Under the pieces are notes generated by a model, which had not been told where the DNA came from, did not search any database, and was given only the letters and a program-made list of their open reading frames with translations. A stretch of 64,000 bases of DNA from Aciduliprofundum sp. MAR08-339 (GTDB lineage Archaea; Thermoplasmatota; Thermoplasmata; Thermoplasmatales; Aciduliprofundaceae): the NCBI RefSeq assembly GCF_000327505.1, contig NC_019942.1, forward strand, positions 1,116,001 through 1,180,000. The letters are read 5' to 3'. Positions 26,786-34,547 of the stretch are shown here, in pieces. The position numbers and the translations under genes are program-made. Within the stretch, counting starts at the first letter, position 1. Each line of letters opens with the position of its first letter.

Positions 26786-27856
26786 TCACAGATACCCGTA
26801 AACCTCATTTCCATATTCATCAACAATCTTCACCCTATAGCCCATGTTCATACCGAGAACTCCCTGTGCACTGATGTAGATTTTTCCGTATATATCTATG
26901 TTTTCTGCCAGAGAAGTCAGGGGAATTTCTCCTGCAAATGTCCCGTTTTCATAAATTAAAATTTCGTTGTGATTATTCAGAACGAAAATGTATGAGCCCT
27001 GCATGTGCTCATCTGCCCCTATTTTTGTTGCATTTGTGATCCTCCAATCTGTGAATCTCGTAATGTAGTATCCATCGTAGGTATACTCATAGATCTCATT
27101 TCCCTCCAGAACGTACAGGTACTTTCCAACAGTAACATCCCTTGCATTCACTAGGGCAACCTCACTTTCCAAATTCCCCGTGGAGTCGAATATGTATAGG
27201 GTGTCATTGGATATCCCGTAAACGTAATTTTCCGTGGCTGTTATGGCTATTATGCTGAGGTTTGCGGCAAAAGACTTTATGTAATTTCCTGAAAAATCAT
27301 ACATCTCTATTTCTGTGGAATTAAGCACATAGAGATAAGAGCCGCAGGCCACGTCCAGTGGAGATTGAATATTCACACTCCACACTCTCACTCCAAGAAA
27401 GGAGTATGCCGTTATGGACGTTTCATTCAGAACATAGATTTTATCCCTCTCCGCGGTTGCTATTACATGGTCTCCAACATCAATTTTGAACTGCACCTCG
27501 TGGGATGTCCCAAGGGTATAATTTGTGCTTATGTCAAAATTCTCTAGATTTCCGGGAAACCAGTAGGGTGAGTTGAAGGTAAAGTTCATCATTGTACCAT
27601 TCACAATTATTGACATATCGCTGGTGTTCAGGGTTAATGGTCCACGATTGATGGCATAGATCTCAATTTTTGAGGAATTGTAAACCACCCTATCCATTTC
27701 AATCACGTTCTTTGCACTCTCCATAAGCGTGCTTCTGTTTTCCATGCCCTGATTTGTTATAGTGTATGAGTAGATTATACTGCTGAGTACTGTTGCAAAC
27801 ATTATAAGCGAAGCCGTGAACAGTATGCCATATGCTGCTGTTGTGCTCAATCCCAT
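26786..27856 (-). CDS. flaF: FlaF-like archaellum protein with C-terminal beta-propeller-like half
   Basis: 356 residues, more than twice the usual FlaF length. Residues 1-125 match FlaF: an N-terminal helix (8-32), then a beta-sandwich with EIYAINRGPLTLNTSDMS and YWFPGNLENF. Residues about 129-356 contain six units of 35-40 residues with strands such as YLYVLNSTEIEMYDFSGNY and YLYVLEGNEIYEYTYDGYY, which looks like a six-bladed propeller (NHL/PQQ-like). Several N-x-S/T sequons suit an exposed, glycosylated surface. FlaF anchors the archaellum to the S-layer in Sulfolobus; the extra half may extend that contact (inference). Confidence 0.8.
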   Translation of the reverse strand: MGLSTTAAYGILFTASLIMFATVLSSIIYSYTITNQGMENRSTLMESAKNVIEMDRVVYNSSKIEIYAINRGPLTLNTSDMSIIVNGTMMNFTFNSPYWFPGNLENFDISTNYTLGTSHEVQFKIDVGDHVIATAERDKIYVLNETSITAYSFLGVRVWSVNIQSPLDVACGSYLYVLNSTEIEMYDFSGNYIKSFAANLSIIAITATENYVYGISNDTLYIFDSTGNLESEVALVNARDVTVGKYLYVLEGNEIYEYTYDGYYITRFTDWRITNATKIGADEHMQGSYIFVLNNHNEILIYENGTFAGEIPLTSLAENIDIYGKIYISAQGVLGMNMGYRVKIVDEYGNEVYGYL

Positions 27857-28495
27857 TCACATCAACTCCACGTATCTTGATATGTATGGTGAGGGAGTAG
27901 TTATTTCCTTCAAGGTAGAAACCCCATGTTTAGGAATGATCTTTATGCTCAGATACGTCTGCGGCTCCAGGTTAAGTCCGTTGGCGGTGGCGTTGAAGGA
28001 TAGGGATACAATGTCTCCAGAGGTGAGAACATCGTTTTCAAGGGTTTGAGGAGGCAGATCCCTTACAATTTCCATGCCAAATACGCCTGCACCTCCTATT
28101 GGATTTGGACCCCCATCAAATTCCACACTGCTGCTGTAAACGAGGTTTACCGAGGTGTTTCCATCACTCACAATAATTATGACATCCTTCAGGTTGATCG
28201 GTGGACTACCCGAAATCGGGGTTATCATTATGCTCACCCAGTCTATAACATCGTGATATGGAGCCGTGGTGCCCCATGTATTGTTGTACCTGTAGCCGCC
28301 AATGGATATTATCTTCACTCCGGTGGACACATCCTGTATTGCAACGTTTCCAGTGTCTTCCGCCTGCTGCTGAAGTTGATAGGAGATCTGTATCAGCACC
28401 ACAGCCGTCACTGCGGATACTATGATCATGGCGATGAAGATTATCAACGAACCAATACCGAATTCTCCCTGTTCTCTATTCATCACCCTCTTCAT
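27857..28495 (-). CDS. flaB: archaellin (major archaellum filament protein)
   Basis: 212 residues. A class III signal peptide is present: short charged leader MKRVMNREQGEFG followed by the hydrophobic IGSLIIFIAMIIVSAVTAVVL assembly helix core, with cleavage by FlaK expected before the hydrophobic stretch. The rest is a beta-rich outer domain with N-x-S/T sites (for example NNT, NTS, NAT). It is the only archaellin gene here; many euryarchaea have several. The ATG follows AGAGGTGAT with good spacing and a long structured leader. First gene of flaB-F-G-H-I-J; FlaC/D/E and FlaX homologues are absent. Confidence 0.93.
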   Translation of the reverse strand: MKRVMNREQGEFGIGSLIIFIAMIIVSAVTAVVLIQISYQLQQQAEDTGNVAIQDVSTGVKIISIGGYRYNNTWGTTAPYHDVIDWVSIMITPISGSPPINLKDVIIIVSDGNTSVNLVYSSSVEFDGGPNPIGGAGVFGMEIVRDLPPQTLENDVLTSGDIVSLSFNATANGLNLEPQTYLSIKIIPKHGVSTLKEITTPSPYISRYVELM

Positions 28496-28640
28496 ATTTC
28501 ACATCACCTCTGATTATCACCTCCCAGGTGATTTTTGGTGAGGGAGAGCATGGCGCTCTCCCGAGAGAGGCCCGAGGTTAAACTGCTATCACCTGCGGGC
28601 ATTCAGGACCTCTCTCAAAATAAGAAGAATATGGGGTATT
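28496..28640 (-). promoter_or_regulatory. structured 5' leader of flaB mRNA
   Basis: Between the mvk stop and flaB. Three perfect inverted repeats occur on the mRNA strand: 28609-28616 with 28563-28570 (8 bp, extended by CCCG/CGGG at 28571-28574 and 28596-28599), 28555-28562 with 28542-28549 (8 bp, 5-nt loop), and 28526-28532 with 28516-28522 (7 bp, 3-nt loop). The last hairpin contains GGAGGTGAT, an ideal Shine-Dalgarno sequence, and a second AGAGGTGAT lies just before the ATG. AGGTGAT occurs three times. Likely post-transcriptional control of archaellin, but this is inference. Confidence 0.5.
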
Positions 28641-28669
28641 AAAAAATTTTTCACTGAAATTTATAATTT
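28635..28669 (-). promoter_or_regulatory. candidate TATA elements of the archaellum operon
   Basis: Two AT-rich candidates on the minus strand: ATTTTTTAATACC (28635-28647) and AAATTATAAA (28660-28669). The first would start transcription near 28615, exactly at the base of the first leader stem; the second near 28640. Confidence 0.4.
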
Positions 28670-28700
28670 GTTAAACATAACAGATATCCAATAGTGATTT

Positions 28701-29630
28701 TCAAAAATGATTTTCAACTCTAAACCCTTCCTTGCTGATGCTCACCTTATAGGCCCGACCGCCAACCTCCTCAATGGCCCGTGCAACTTCGTCCTGCTCA
28801 TCGGTGAGTGCTATTATGGAACCCCCTCCCCCGGCACCGGTGAGCTTCGCTCCGTAGGAGTGTTTCATTGCAACGTTTATCATTTTCTTTAGCATTGGAT
28901 GGCTCACTCCAAGTATCGTTAGGAGTTTGTTATCCTGGGTCATGAGCTCTCCAATGCGCTCATAATCCTCGTCCTGCAGGGGGCTCAAAGCTTCCAGGGT
29001 TATCCTTCCAATTTCCCTTATCACATCCCTGGCGAATGAGTTCCATGAGTAGAATCTCCGTACCTTTTCAACCATCTCCCTCGTGGAGCCCTTTATGCCT
29101 GAGAATCCAACAACTAAGCGAAGAGAGGGTATTTTGACATGGTGTATGTACCAGACAACTCCGTTTTTCTCTACTTTCCACAGGTAATTTTCTCTCTTTA
29201 CCTTGTGAACGAGTATCCCTTGCCCATGCGTCACTGTGCTGGTATCAATGGGACTTGCCCTCCCCTGAGTTCTGTACTCTACCTCAAAACCCATCTTCGC
29301 AATCTTCTCCTCATCAATCTCCTTTTTCATCGCCAAGAGTGCTGTCAGTGTGGCTACGGTTATGGATGCAGAGGAACCCATACCGGATGCGGAGGGTATT
29401 TGGCTCTTTGTTCTTATACTCAGAGGTTCACCCTCCCAGCAGAGGTCAATGGCGTTTTTTATGTAGGCATGGTATCTGGAGTTCATAGGATATCCATTCA
29501 CACTGTACTCTTCGCTTTTTTCCGCATGCACATAGGTTCTCATATCTATGGCCACTGCTATGGCTGGCTCTCCGTAAACCACAGCATGCTCTCCGAACAA
29601 TATTACCTTGGCCGGGGCAGAAGCAATCAC
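28701..29630 (-). CDS. mvk: mevalonate kinase
   Basis: About 309 residues of the GHMP kinase superfamily. It phosphorylates mevalonate in isoprenoid lipid synthesis. Visible are ASAPAKVILFGEHAVVYGEPAIA at the N-terminus (split here as AKVILFGEHAVVYG), the ATP-binding PSASGMGSSASI loop, the catalytic-base region RTQGRASPIDTSTVTHG and the C-terminal KLTGAGGGGSIIAL motif. The family N-terminus indicates the GTG at 29630; a GTTTATCAT element lies 26 nt upstream, inside the end of the preceding peptidase gene. An in-frame TTG at 29684 is less likely. Confidence 0.94.
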   Translation of the reverse strand: MIASAPAKVILFGEHAVVYGEPAIAVAIDMRTYVHAEKSEEYSVNGYPMNSRYHAYIKNAIDLCWEGEPLSIRTKSQIPSASGMGSSASITVATLTALLAMKKEIDEEKIAKMGFEVEYRTQGRASPIDTSTVTHGQGILVHKVKRENYLWKVEKNGVVWYIHHVKIPSLRLVVGFSGIKGSTREMVEKVRRFYSWNSFARDVIREIGRITLEALSPLQDEDYERIGELMTQDNKLLTILGVSHPMLKKMINVAMKHSYGAKLTGAGGGGSIIALTDEQDEVARAIEEVGGRAYKVSISKEGFRVENHF

Positions 29631-29667
29631 AAAAAGAATAATGGGATTAGAATGATAAACATTTCTC

Positions 29668-30663
29668 TCATAGTGTGAGGTCAACCTTCCCTATATCTTT
29701 TAGGGCCATTTTAATTATATTGACCGTGTTTTCCAGGTCTCTCTTATCGATCATCTCCACGCTGGAGTGCATGTACCTGAGCGGTATGGAAAGAACGAGA
29801 GTTGCCACACCCTCTCTTGAGAGCTGTATTATGTCAGCATCAGTACCGCTTCTTGATGGATTGGGCTCTATTTGGAATGGTAATTCTGTGTGTGTGAAAT
29901 GATGAACGAGTTTTGGATGGGCAGTGGGTCCGACACCTATTGTGGGACCCTTTCCAAGCACGATTGGCACCTCTTCACTTCCAATTCCTGGCATCTTGGC
30001 ATGGGTCACATCTATAGCTATGCCTATATCTGGATTTAACCGAAATCCCGAGATCCTCGCTCCACGGAGTCCCACCTCTTCCTGGACAGTTGCAACAAAA
30101 TAGAGAGTGGCATCACTTTCCACATTCTCCATTGTTTTGAGAAGGGCGTATATTCCAGCCCTATCGTCCAGGGCTGTGGCCACGATCCTGTTCCCCATTT
30201 CCAAGTAATTTGGAACAAAACTTCCAACGGAACCTATTGGTGCAAGTTGCTCTGCCTCATTCCTGCTCTCAACCCCTATGTCCACGCGAAGATCCTTTAT
30301 CTCCTTTTTCTCGGCCTTTTTCTCAATATGCGGAGGCTTCTCACCTATTACACCGTACACAAAGCCATCTTTCCCCCTGATTCTCACGATCCTCGAACGG
30401 AGGGTTATGGGATTTACGCCACCCATGGGAGAGATCACAAGATAGCCATCTTCTGTGATTCCACTGACCATGAATCCTATCTGATCCATGTGGGCTGCGA
30501 GCATGACCTTCCTCTCACCACCGTGCTTTACTCCTATCACATTGCCTAGCATGTCCACATGTACCTCGTCCGCATATTCTTCCATATGCTCTTTTACGAT
30601 GGCTCTGATTTCATCCTCAAATCCGGGCACTCCAAACGCTTTTACAAGTTTTTCAAGAAGCAT
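29668..30663 (-). CDS. M42 family aminopeptidase (TET-like)
   Basis: 331 residues of peptidase family M42, whose archaeal members form dodecameric TET aminopeptidases that trim peptides. Zinc ligands and catalytic residues appear in AAHMDQIGF (His/Asp), ATALDDRAGIYAL (bridging Asp), TVQEEVGLRGA (catalytic Glu pair), AIDVTHA (Asp) and the C-terminal PLRYMHSSVEMID (His). ATG 30663 was chosen because a GTTTAAAATAC element lies about 25 nt upstream; an in-frame GTG at 30678 exists. Divergent from an HTH regulator. Confidence 0.94.
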   Translation of the reverse strand: MLLEKLVKAFGVPGFEDEIRAIVKEHMEEYADEVHVDMLGNVIGVKHGGERKVMLAAHMDQIGFMVSGITEDGYLVISPMGGVNPITLRSRIVRIRGKDGFVYGVIGEKPPHIEKKAEKKEIKDLRVDIGVESRNEAEQLAPIGSVGSFVPNYLEMGNRIVATALDDRAGIYALLKTMENVESDATLYFVATVQEEVGLRGARISGFRLNPDIGIAIDVTHAKMPGIGSEEVPIVLGKGPTIGVGPTAHPKLVHHFTHTELPFQIEPNPSRSGTDADIIQLSREGVATLVLSIPLRYMHSSVEMIDKRDLENTVNIIKMALKDIGKVDLTL

Positions 30664-30739
30664 ATTGGGCCAATGCACTGCCGTATTTTAAACCTTCTTC
30701 CTGGGATTGGGAAAATTAAATAAACCTAAAACTATTACT

Positions 30740-31189
30740 ATGTTTATGTTCGAGATGAATATAACCCTGCTGACCCCGATGGTTCACGAGAGAAATCTGG
30801 ATTATGTTCTTCTCACATTTCTCAGTTCTATAGGGTATATGCCCAGGGTTGATCCTCAGCGGGATTTTGAAAGAGCTATTAAGAGCGTGCCTTACAGGCT
30901 TTTTAAGGAGTGTTTTCTTCTTCATCCGGACCGGGAGTGGAGTGTTGAAGAGTTACTCGCATATCTGGACACAACGAGAACCACGCTTTACAGGCATCTC
31001 AACAAGCTGAAATCTCTGGACATACTGGATGAGCGGCAGGATGGAATGAACAAGATGTACCGTCTCAGGTACGGAGATCTGGCCCGTGCCTGGAACTTTG
31101 TGGAGGCGAATGTGAAACTTGCAATGGAAAATTACAGAATAATGGTGGAGCACATATCAAAACTTGCGGAGGGTGGTAGGTATGAATAA
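30740..31189 (+). CDS. winged-helix transcriptional regulator
   Basis: About 149 residues. A winged helix-turn-helix spans about residues 55-110, with recognition-helix region DTTRTTLYRHLNKLKSLDILDERQDG typical of ArsR/TrmB-like regulators (shown here in part as TTLYRHLNKLKSL). The N-terminal 45 residues and C-terminal helix probably mediate dimerisation. No ligand-binding domain is recognised. An AATTAAATAAAC element lies about 22-26 nt before the ATG. Overlapped by the next gene by 8 nt and divergent from the M42 peptidase; the target is unknown. Confidence 0.78.
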   Translation: MFMFEMNITLLTPMVHERNLDYVLLTFLSSIGYMPRVDPQRDFERAIKSVPYRLFKECFLLHPDREWSVEELLAYLDTTRTTLYRHLNKLKSLDILDERQDGMNKMYRLRYGDLARAWNFVEANVKLAMENYRIMVEHISKLAEGGRYE

Positions 31190-31445
31190 ACTGACAATAG
31201 GGTCAAAATGTGTGGTGTACTCGCTAACAGCGCACAACAGCATAATGAAGAGCAGTGGAACATTCAAGGGGTTCGTGGCCGTTGGTGAAGACACATCCCT
31301 GTGGCTTGAACTTGATGAGAGCCATGGAGAGATGAAGGGAAAGACGAGACTCATACCAATAGGCTCCATCGCGGCCATAGATGTGATTGAATTTGCAGAG
31401 GAAGAGGAGGAAGAGGACGAGGGAGAAAAACTGTACTACAGTTGA
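31182..31445 (+). CDS. small hypothetical protein with acidic tail
   Basis: 87 residues, not recognised. The body alternates short beta-like strands (KCVVYSLTAHNSIMKSSGTFKGFVAVG is partly hydrophobic, then TRLIPIGSIAAIDVIEF), and the C-terminus is highly acidic (EEEEEEDEGE). The pattern is compatible with a small beta-barrel such as an Sm-like fold, but this is a guess. The start ATG overlaps the regulator gene by 8 nt and follows GGAGGGTGGTAGGT, so it is translationally coupled to it. Confidence 0.7.
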   Translation: MNKLTIGSKCVVYSLTAHNSIMKSSGTFKGFVAVGEDTSLWLELDESHGEMKGKTRLIPIGSIAAIDVIEFAEEEEEEDEGEKLYYS

Positions 31446-31951
31446 ATTGTGGCAAGATCCTCATAAACGGGACCATTTGGAGTCAACGTACTCTTTTTTA
31501 TTTTTATCTCCTTAACCTCCATTTCGGCAAATCTCATGTTTTTGAACTTTTCCAGATTCCTTATGGTTATCCTTCCCTTAGCCCTGGCAACCGTAAGATG
31601 GGGCACGTAACTTTTCTCCCTCTGAAATCCTATCTTTCTCAGTTTTTCGTCTATGCACCTTGCCATTCTCTCAATGGGCTCGTAGTTATCCACACCTATC
31701 CACACAACCCTCACGTAACGCTCATTTGGAAAGAAACCAACACCCCTGAGGGTTATCTTGAAACTTCCCACCTTGCAGTCTTCCACAATTTGCCGTACCA
31801 TTTCAAATGTTTTTTCGTCTATCTCTCCCAGGAATTTCAGGGTTATGTGCACGTTTTCCCTCTCAACCAGTTTCACGCGACCATCTATGCTATTCTGCAA
31901 ACTCTCCATCTCCTTGGTGAATGGTACCTCAATTGCTATGAAACTTCGCAT
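31436..31951 (-). CDS. thpR: RNA 2',3'-cyclic phosphodiesterase
   Basis: 171 residues of the 2H phosphoesterase superfamily (formerly LigT). The two HxT/S motifs are visible: HITLKFLGEID near residue 42 and HLTVARAK near 125. N-terminus MRSFIAIEVP is typical. The enzyme hydrolyses 2',3'-cyclic phosphates on RNA; archaeal members also show RNA ligase activity in reverse. A TTTTTAATT element on the minus strand lies 25 nt upstream of ATG 31951. Overlaps its convergent neighbour by 10 nt. Confidence 0.92.
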   Translation of the reverse strand: MRSFIAIEVPFTKEMESLQNSIDGRVKLVERENVHITLKFLGEIDEKTFEMVRQIVEDCKVGSFKITLRGVGFFPNERYVRVVWIGVDNYEPIERMARCIDEKLRKIGFQREKSYVPHLTVARAKGRITIRNLEKFKNMRFAEMEVKEIKIKKSTLTPNGPVYEDLATIQL

Positions 31952-32034
31952 AGATGCAAATGGCATTTGAAATTAAAAATCTTGTCATCGCAATGTTTTT
32001 TACCCTTCAAGCATTTAACCCATCGGTGATAGGT

Positions 32035-32418
32035 ATGAAGATTCCTGAAGATTTGAAATACACAAAGACCCACGAATGGGCGAAGGTTGAAGGAAATAAG
32101 GCGAGGATAGGTATAACCGATGTGGCCCAGGAGCAACTTCACGATATTGTGTATGTGGAACTTCCCGAAGTGGGTGACGAATTTTCAAAGGAGGATACCA
32201 TTGGCGTCATAGAGTCTGTGAAGGCGGCCAGCGATATATATGCCCCCCTCTCTGGAAAGGTTGTGGCGGTAAACAATGCCGTTGTGGATAGCCCAGAACT
32301 GCTTAATCAGGATCCATACGAGAACTGGCTAATTGAAATAGAGATAAAGAATCCTGATGAGATTAAAGAACTTCTAAGTGCGGAAGAGTACAAGAAAGTG
32401 GTAGAGGAAGAGAGTTGA
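32035..32418 (+). CDS. gcvH: glycine cleavage system H protein
   Basis: 127 residues, complete GcvH. The lipoyl-lysine motif GVIESVKAASDIYAP lies near residue 62. Other landmarks are KYTKTHEWAKVEG at the start, GITDVAQEQLHDIVYVELP and NPYENWLIEI-like DPYENWLIEI near the end. It shuttles the aminomethyl group in glycine cleavage or serves as a lipoate carrier; the P and T proteins are not in this window. ATG 32035 follows GGTGATAGGT. Confidence 0.95.
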   Translation: MKIPEDLKYTKTHEWAKVEGNKARIGITDVAQEQLHDIVYVELPEVGDEFSKEDTIGVIESVKAASDIYAPLSGKVVAVNNAVVDSPELLNQDPYENWLIEIEIKNPDEIKELLSAEEYKKVVEEES

Positions 32419-33002
32419 AAAACAGAGATTTTTATTACTGGGAGGCGAAACGGCGCGGCTACAGGAGCCGCGCATCTTTCAAACTTTTGCAGATTAACGA
32501 TAGGTTTTACATAATTCGTCCTGGTTATAGGGTTCTGGATCTTGGTGCCTCTCCCGGGGGCTGGAGCCAGGTGGCTTTAAAGCTCGTTGGAGAGGAGGGT
32601 ATGGTCATAGGGGTTGATGTGAAACCCATAAAGGTGTCTGGTGTGAAATTCGTGCGTGGCAACGTTTATGATGAGGATATTGTGCAGAGAATAATGAGAT
32701 ACACGGATTACGTGGATGTTGTGATTTCCGATATGGCTCCGAACATTTCCGGTGTGGCTTCATGGGATCATGCGAGATCGGTGGACCTGGCAGAGCGTGC
32801 ATTGTTCATTGCGGAGAAAATGCTTCGAGAGCGAGGGCACCTTCTGGTGAAGGTATTTCAGGGAGACATGCTTGAGGGATTCAGGAGGAAATGCAAAAAG
32901 AGATTTGAACTGGTAAAGGTTCATAAGCCAAGGGCTTCAAACAGGGCGAGCCCTGAAGTTTACGTGGTGTGTAAGAGATTCAAATTATCAAGCACACCGT
33001 GA
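32415..33002 (+). CDS. rlmE: 23S rRNA 2'-O-ribose methyltransferase RlmE/FtsJ family
   Basis: 195 residues of the FtsJ/RrmJ Rossmann methyltransferase. The AdoMet-binding motif VLDLGASPGGWSQVAL is near residue 40, and the K-D-K-E tetrad is present: Lys in RASFKLLQI, Asp in VISDMAPNISG, Lys in LLVKVFQGD and Glu in RASPEVYVV. Translation begins with TTG at 32415, overlapping the gcvH stop as TTGA; there is no in-frame ATG before the conserved region. It overlaps the convergent gene by about 43 nt. Confidence 0.93.
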   Translation: MKNRDFYYWEAKRRGYRSRASFKLLQINDRFYIIRPGYRVLDLGASPGGWSQVALKLVGEEGMVIGVDVKPIKVSGVKFVRGNVYDEDIVQRIMRYTDYVDVVISDMAPNISGVASWDHARSVDLAERALFIAEKMLRERGHLLVKVFQGDMLEGFRRKCKKRFELVKVHKPRASNRASPEVYVVCKRFKLSSTP

Positions 33003-33601
33003 AGGCGCTCAAGTTCAATGATGATCATTATTTTTTTCTCGCATCTCTCTTTTAGAAGTTCCTTTATCCTCCTGCTCATATATTTTTCTCTCTCGTTCTC
33101 AATTTTCCGGTACTGGGGAATCTTATTCACCTCTTTGTCCCACATCAATACAAACTCCTCAGGAGTTTCAGCCTCAAATTTTTTACGCCAGATCTTCCGC
33201 TTCCTGAAATTGAAGTGCATCAGATGGAATATGTCAATTGTGTTCACGTAAAGATCTGAAAATTCTTCGTCCGGCATGTCAATGGGAATCATATCCACTC
33301 CGTCTTTTCTGGAGAGAGCAAAGGCCTCAAGGTATGTGGGTACCGGAAGCCCGACCTCTCCGTATCTTTCCAGTTTTAGTCCGTAGATAACCTCATAATC
33401 CTCAGGTTCAATATCAAATGGCTCTTTAAGATACCTTTCAAGGCCCTTCATCTCCTCCGGTGAGATGCCTAGGAACATAACCTCAGGCTTGAACTCGGTA
33501 AAAAGATTGCGCAGTTTTTCACGTTCGCTAACGAGCCCCTTAATTGTTCCCCAGAAGAGAAGCTCCCTGCTCTCCAGTATGAATTTGTACACTCTCTTCA
33601 T
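32960..33601 (-). CDS. hypothetical protein, possible TraB/PrgY-like
   Basis: 213 residues, weakly recognisable. The EREKYMSRRIKELLKE segment followed by strand IMIIIELERLHGVLDNL resembles the C-terminal part of the TraB/PrgY/GumN family, where a His in such a strand-turn is conserved. The N-terminal region has FKPEVMFLGISPEEMKG. It appears soluble, without signal or membrane helix. Overlaps the HTH regulator upstream by 4 nt, so the two are cotranscribed. The family assignment is tentative. Confidence 0.6.
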   Translation of the reverse strand: MKRVYKFILESRELLFWGTIKGLVSEREKLRNLFTEFKPEVMFLGISPEEMKGLERYLKEPFDIEPEDYEVIYGLKLERYGEVGLPVPTYLEAFALSRKDGVDMIPIDMPDEEFSDLYVNTIDIFHLMHFNFRKRKIWRKKFEAETPEEFVLMWDKEVNKIPQYRKIENEREKYMSRRIKELLKERCEKKIMIIIELERLHGVLDNLNLLHTT

Positions 33602-34524
33602 AGGACACTCCTTTCCCTGACTATGCTCTTTATTTCCTCTTTTCTCTCGCTTTCCATAAGTTCGTCCTTCTGTATAAGAGGTATGCCCTCAATCTCCTCG
33701 TATCTAGCCCTATCCACTATGATAAATGCGTTCTTTTCAAGTATTCGTGTCATTATTCTAAGATTCATTGCCTTGTGCCTTATTCTTCTCTCGTTCTTTC
33801 CTATACCCGTTAGAAATATATCCTCTTCATCCTTGCTCAGAGCCTCAAAGGGGCATTTTAGGGTCAAGAACACATCGTATCCCAGTTCCATGAGTTTTCT
33901 GTAAATCTCATCCACATTGTCCATTTTTGGATATCTCTCCTCCTCAAGGCGTGTGAGGTCCATAATGTTTATCGGTTCAATAAGCGGGACCTTCAGGTAC
34001 TCTTCAAGTCTCAACGCGCTGTCTATGGTTGCACTCATTCCCTCCTCATAGAGCTGTATGGCCTTTCGGCTAACTCCTGCAACATTTGCAAGCTCCCCTA
34101 ATGATATGCCCCTAGCCTCCCTTATCTTTTTCAATAGCCAGCCGTTTATATTCACATAGAACCCACCGGGAGAAGCATAAACCATTGGATACTCACCATT
34201 CGTTATGAAGTTCTTGAAAGTATTGAAGGAGAGAATGGGTATACCGTGACGAGAGTAAACCACATCGTCCAGTATGTTGCCCATGGCGCTTCTCTTGCCT
34301 ATCACTATGGGTGCTGCCTTGAGTTCCTTGCCGAGAATCTTCAGTTCTCTGGCAACTTCCGAGCGCAGAGCATCTATGTTTATCAGCGCTTTGAGGATTA
34401 AAATTATGTCTTCCCTTCTTGCTATCATGTCAAAACTTATGCTTTTCAGTATGGGCTCTCCAATCTCAAACTCTTCCCGTCGCAGTAGTTGCCGAATATC
34501 CCTGAGAAGCTTGTCTTTCTCCAT
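33598..34524 (-). CDS. archaeal HTH-type (XRE-like) transcriptional regulator
   Basis: 308 residues matching a family of putative archaeal HTH regulators. The central Cro/CI-type helix-turn-helix is at about residues 128-185 (LLKKIREARGISLGELANVAGVSRKAIQLYEEG is the key stretch; core ELANVAGVSRKAIQLYE). The N-terminal 120 residues resemble a restriction-endonuclease-like or ligand-binding fold, and the C-terminal 100 residues are family specific. A minus-strand ATTTATAGTAAAA element 20-31 nt before the ATG indicates leaderless transcription. Targets are unknown. Confidence 0.85.
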   Translation of the reverse strand: MEKDKLLRDIRQLLRREEFEIGEPILKSISFDMIARREDIILILKALINIDALRSEVARELKILGKELKAAPIVIGKRSAMGNILDDVVYSRHGIPILSFNTFKNFITNGEYPMVYASPGGFYVNINGWLLKKIREARGISLGELANVAGVSRKAIQLYEEGMSATIDSALRLEEYLKVPLIEPINIMDLTRLEEERYPKMDNVDEIYRKLMELGYDVFLTLKCPFEALSKDEEDIFLTGIGKNERRIRHKAMNLRIMTRILEKNAFIIVDRARYEEIEGIPLIQKDELMESERKEEIKSIVRERSVL

Positions 34525-34547
34525 TCTATCTTACGATTACGCTTTTA

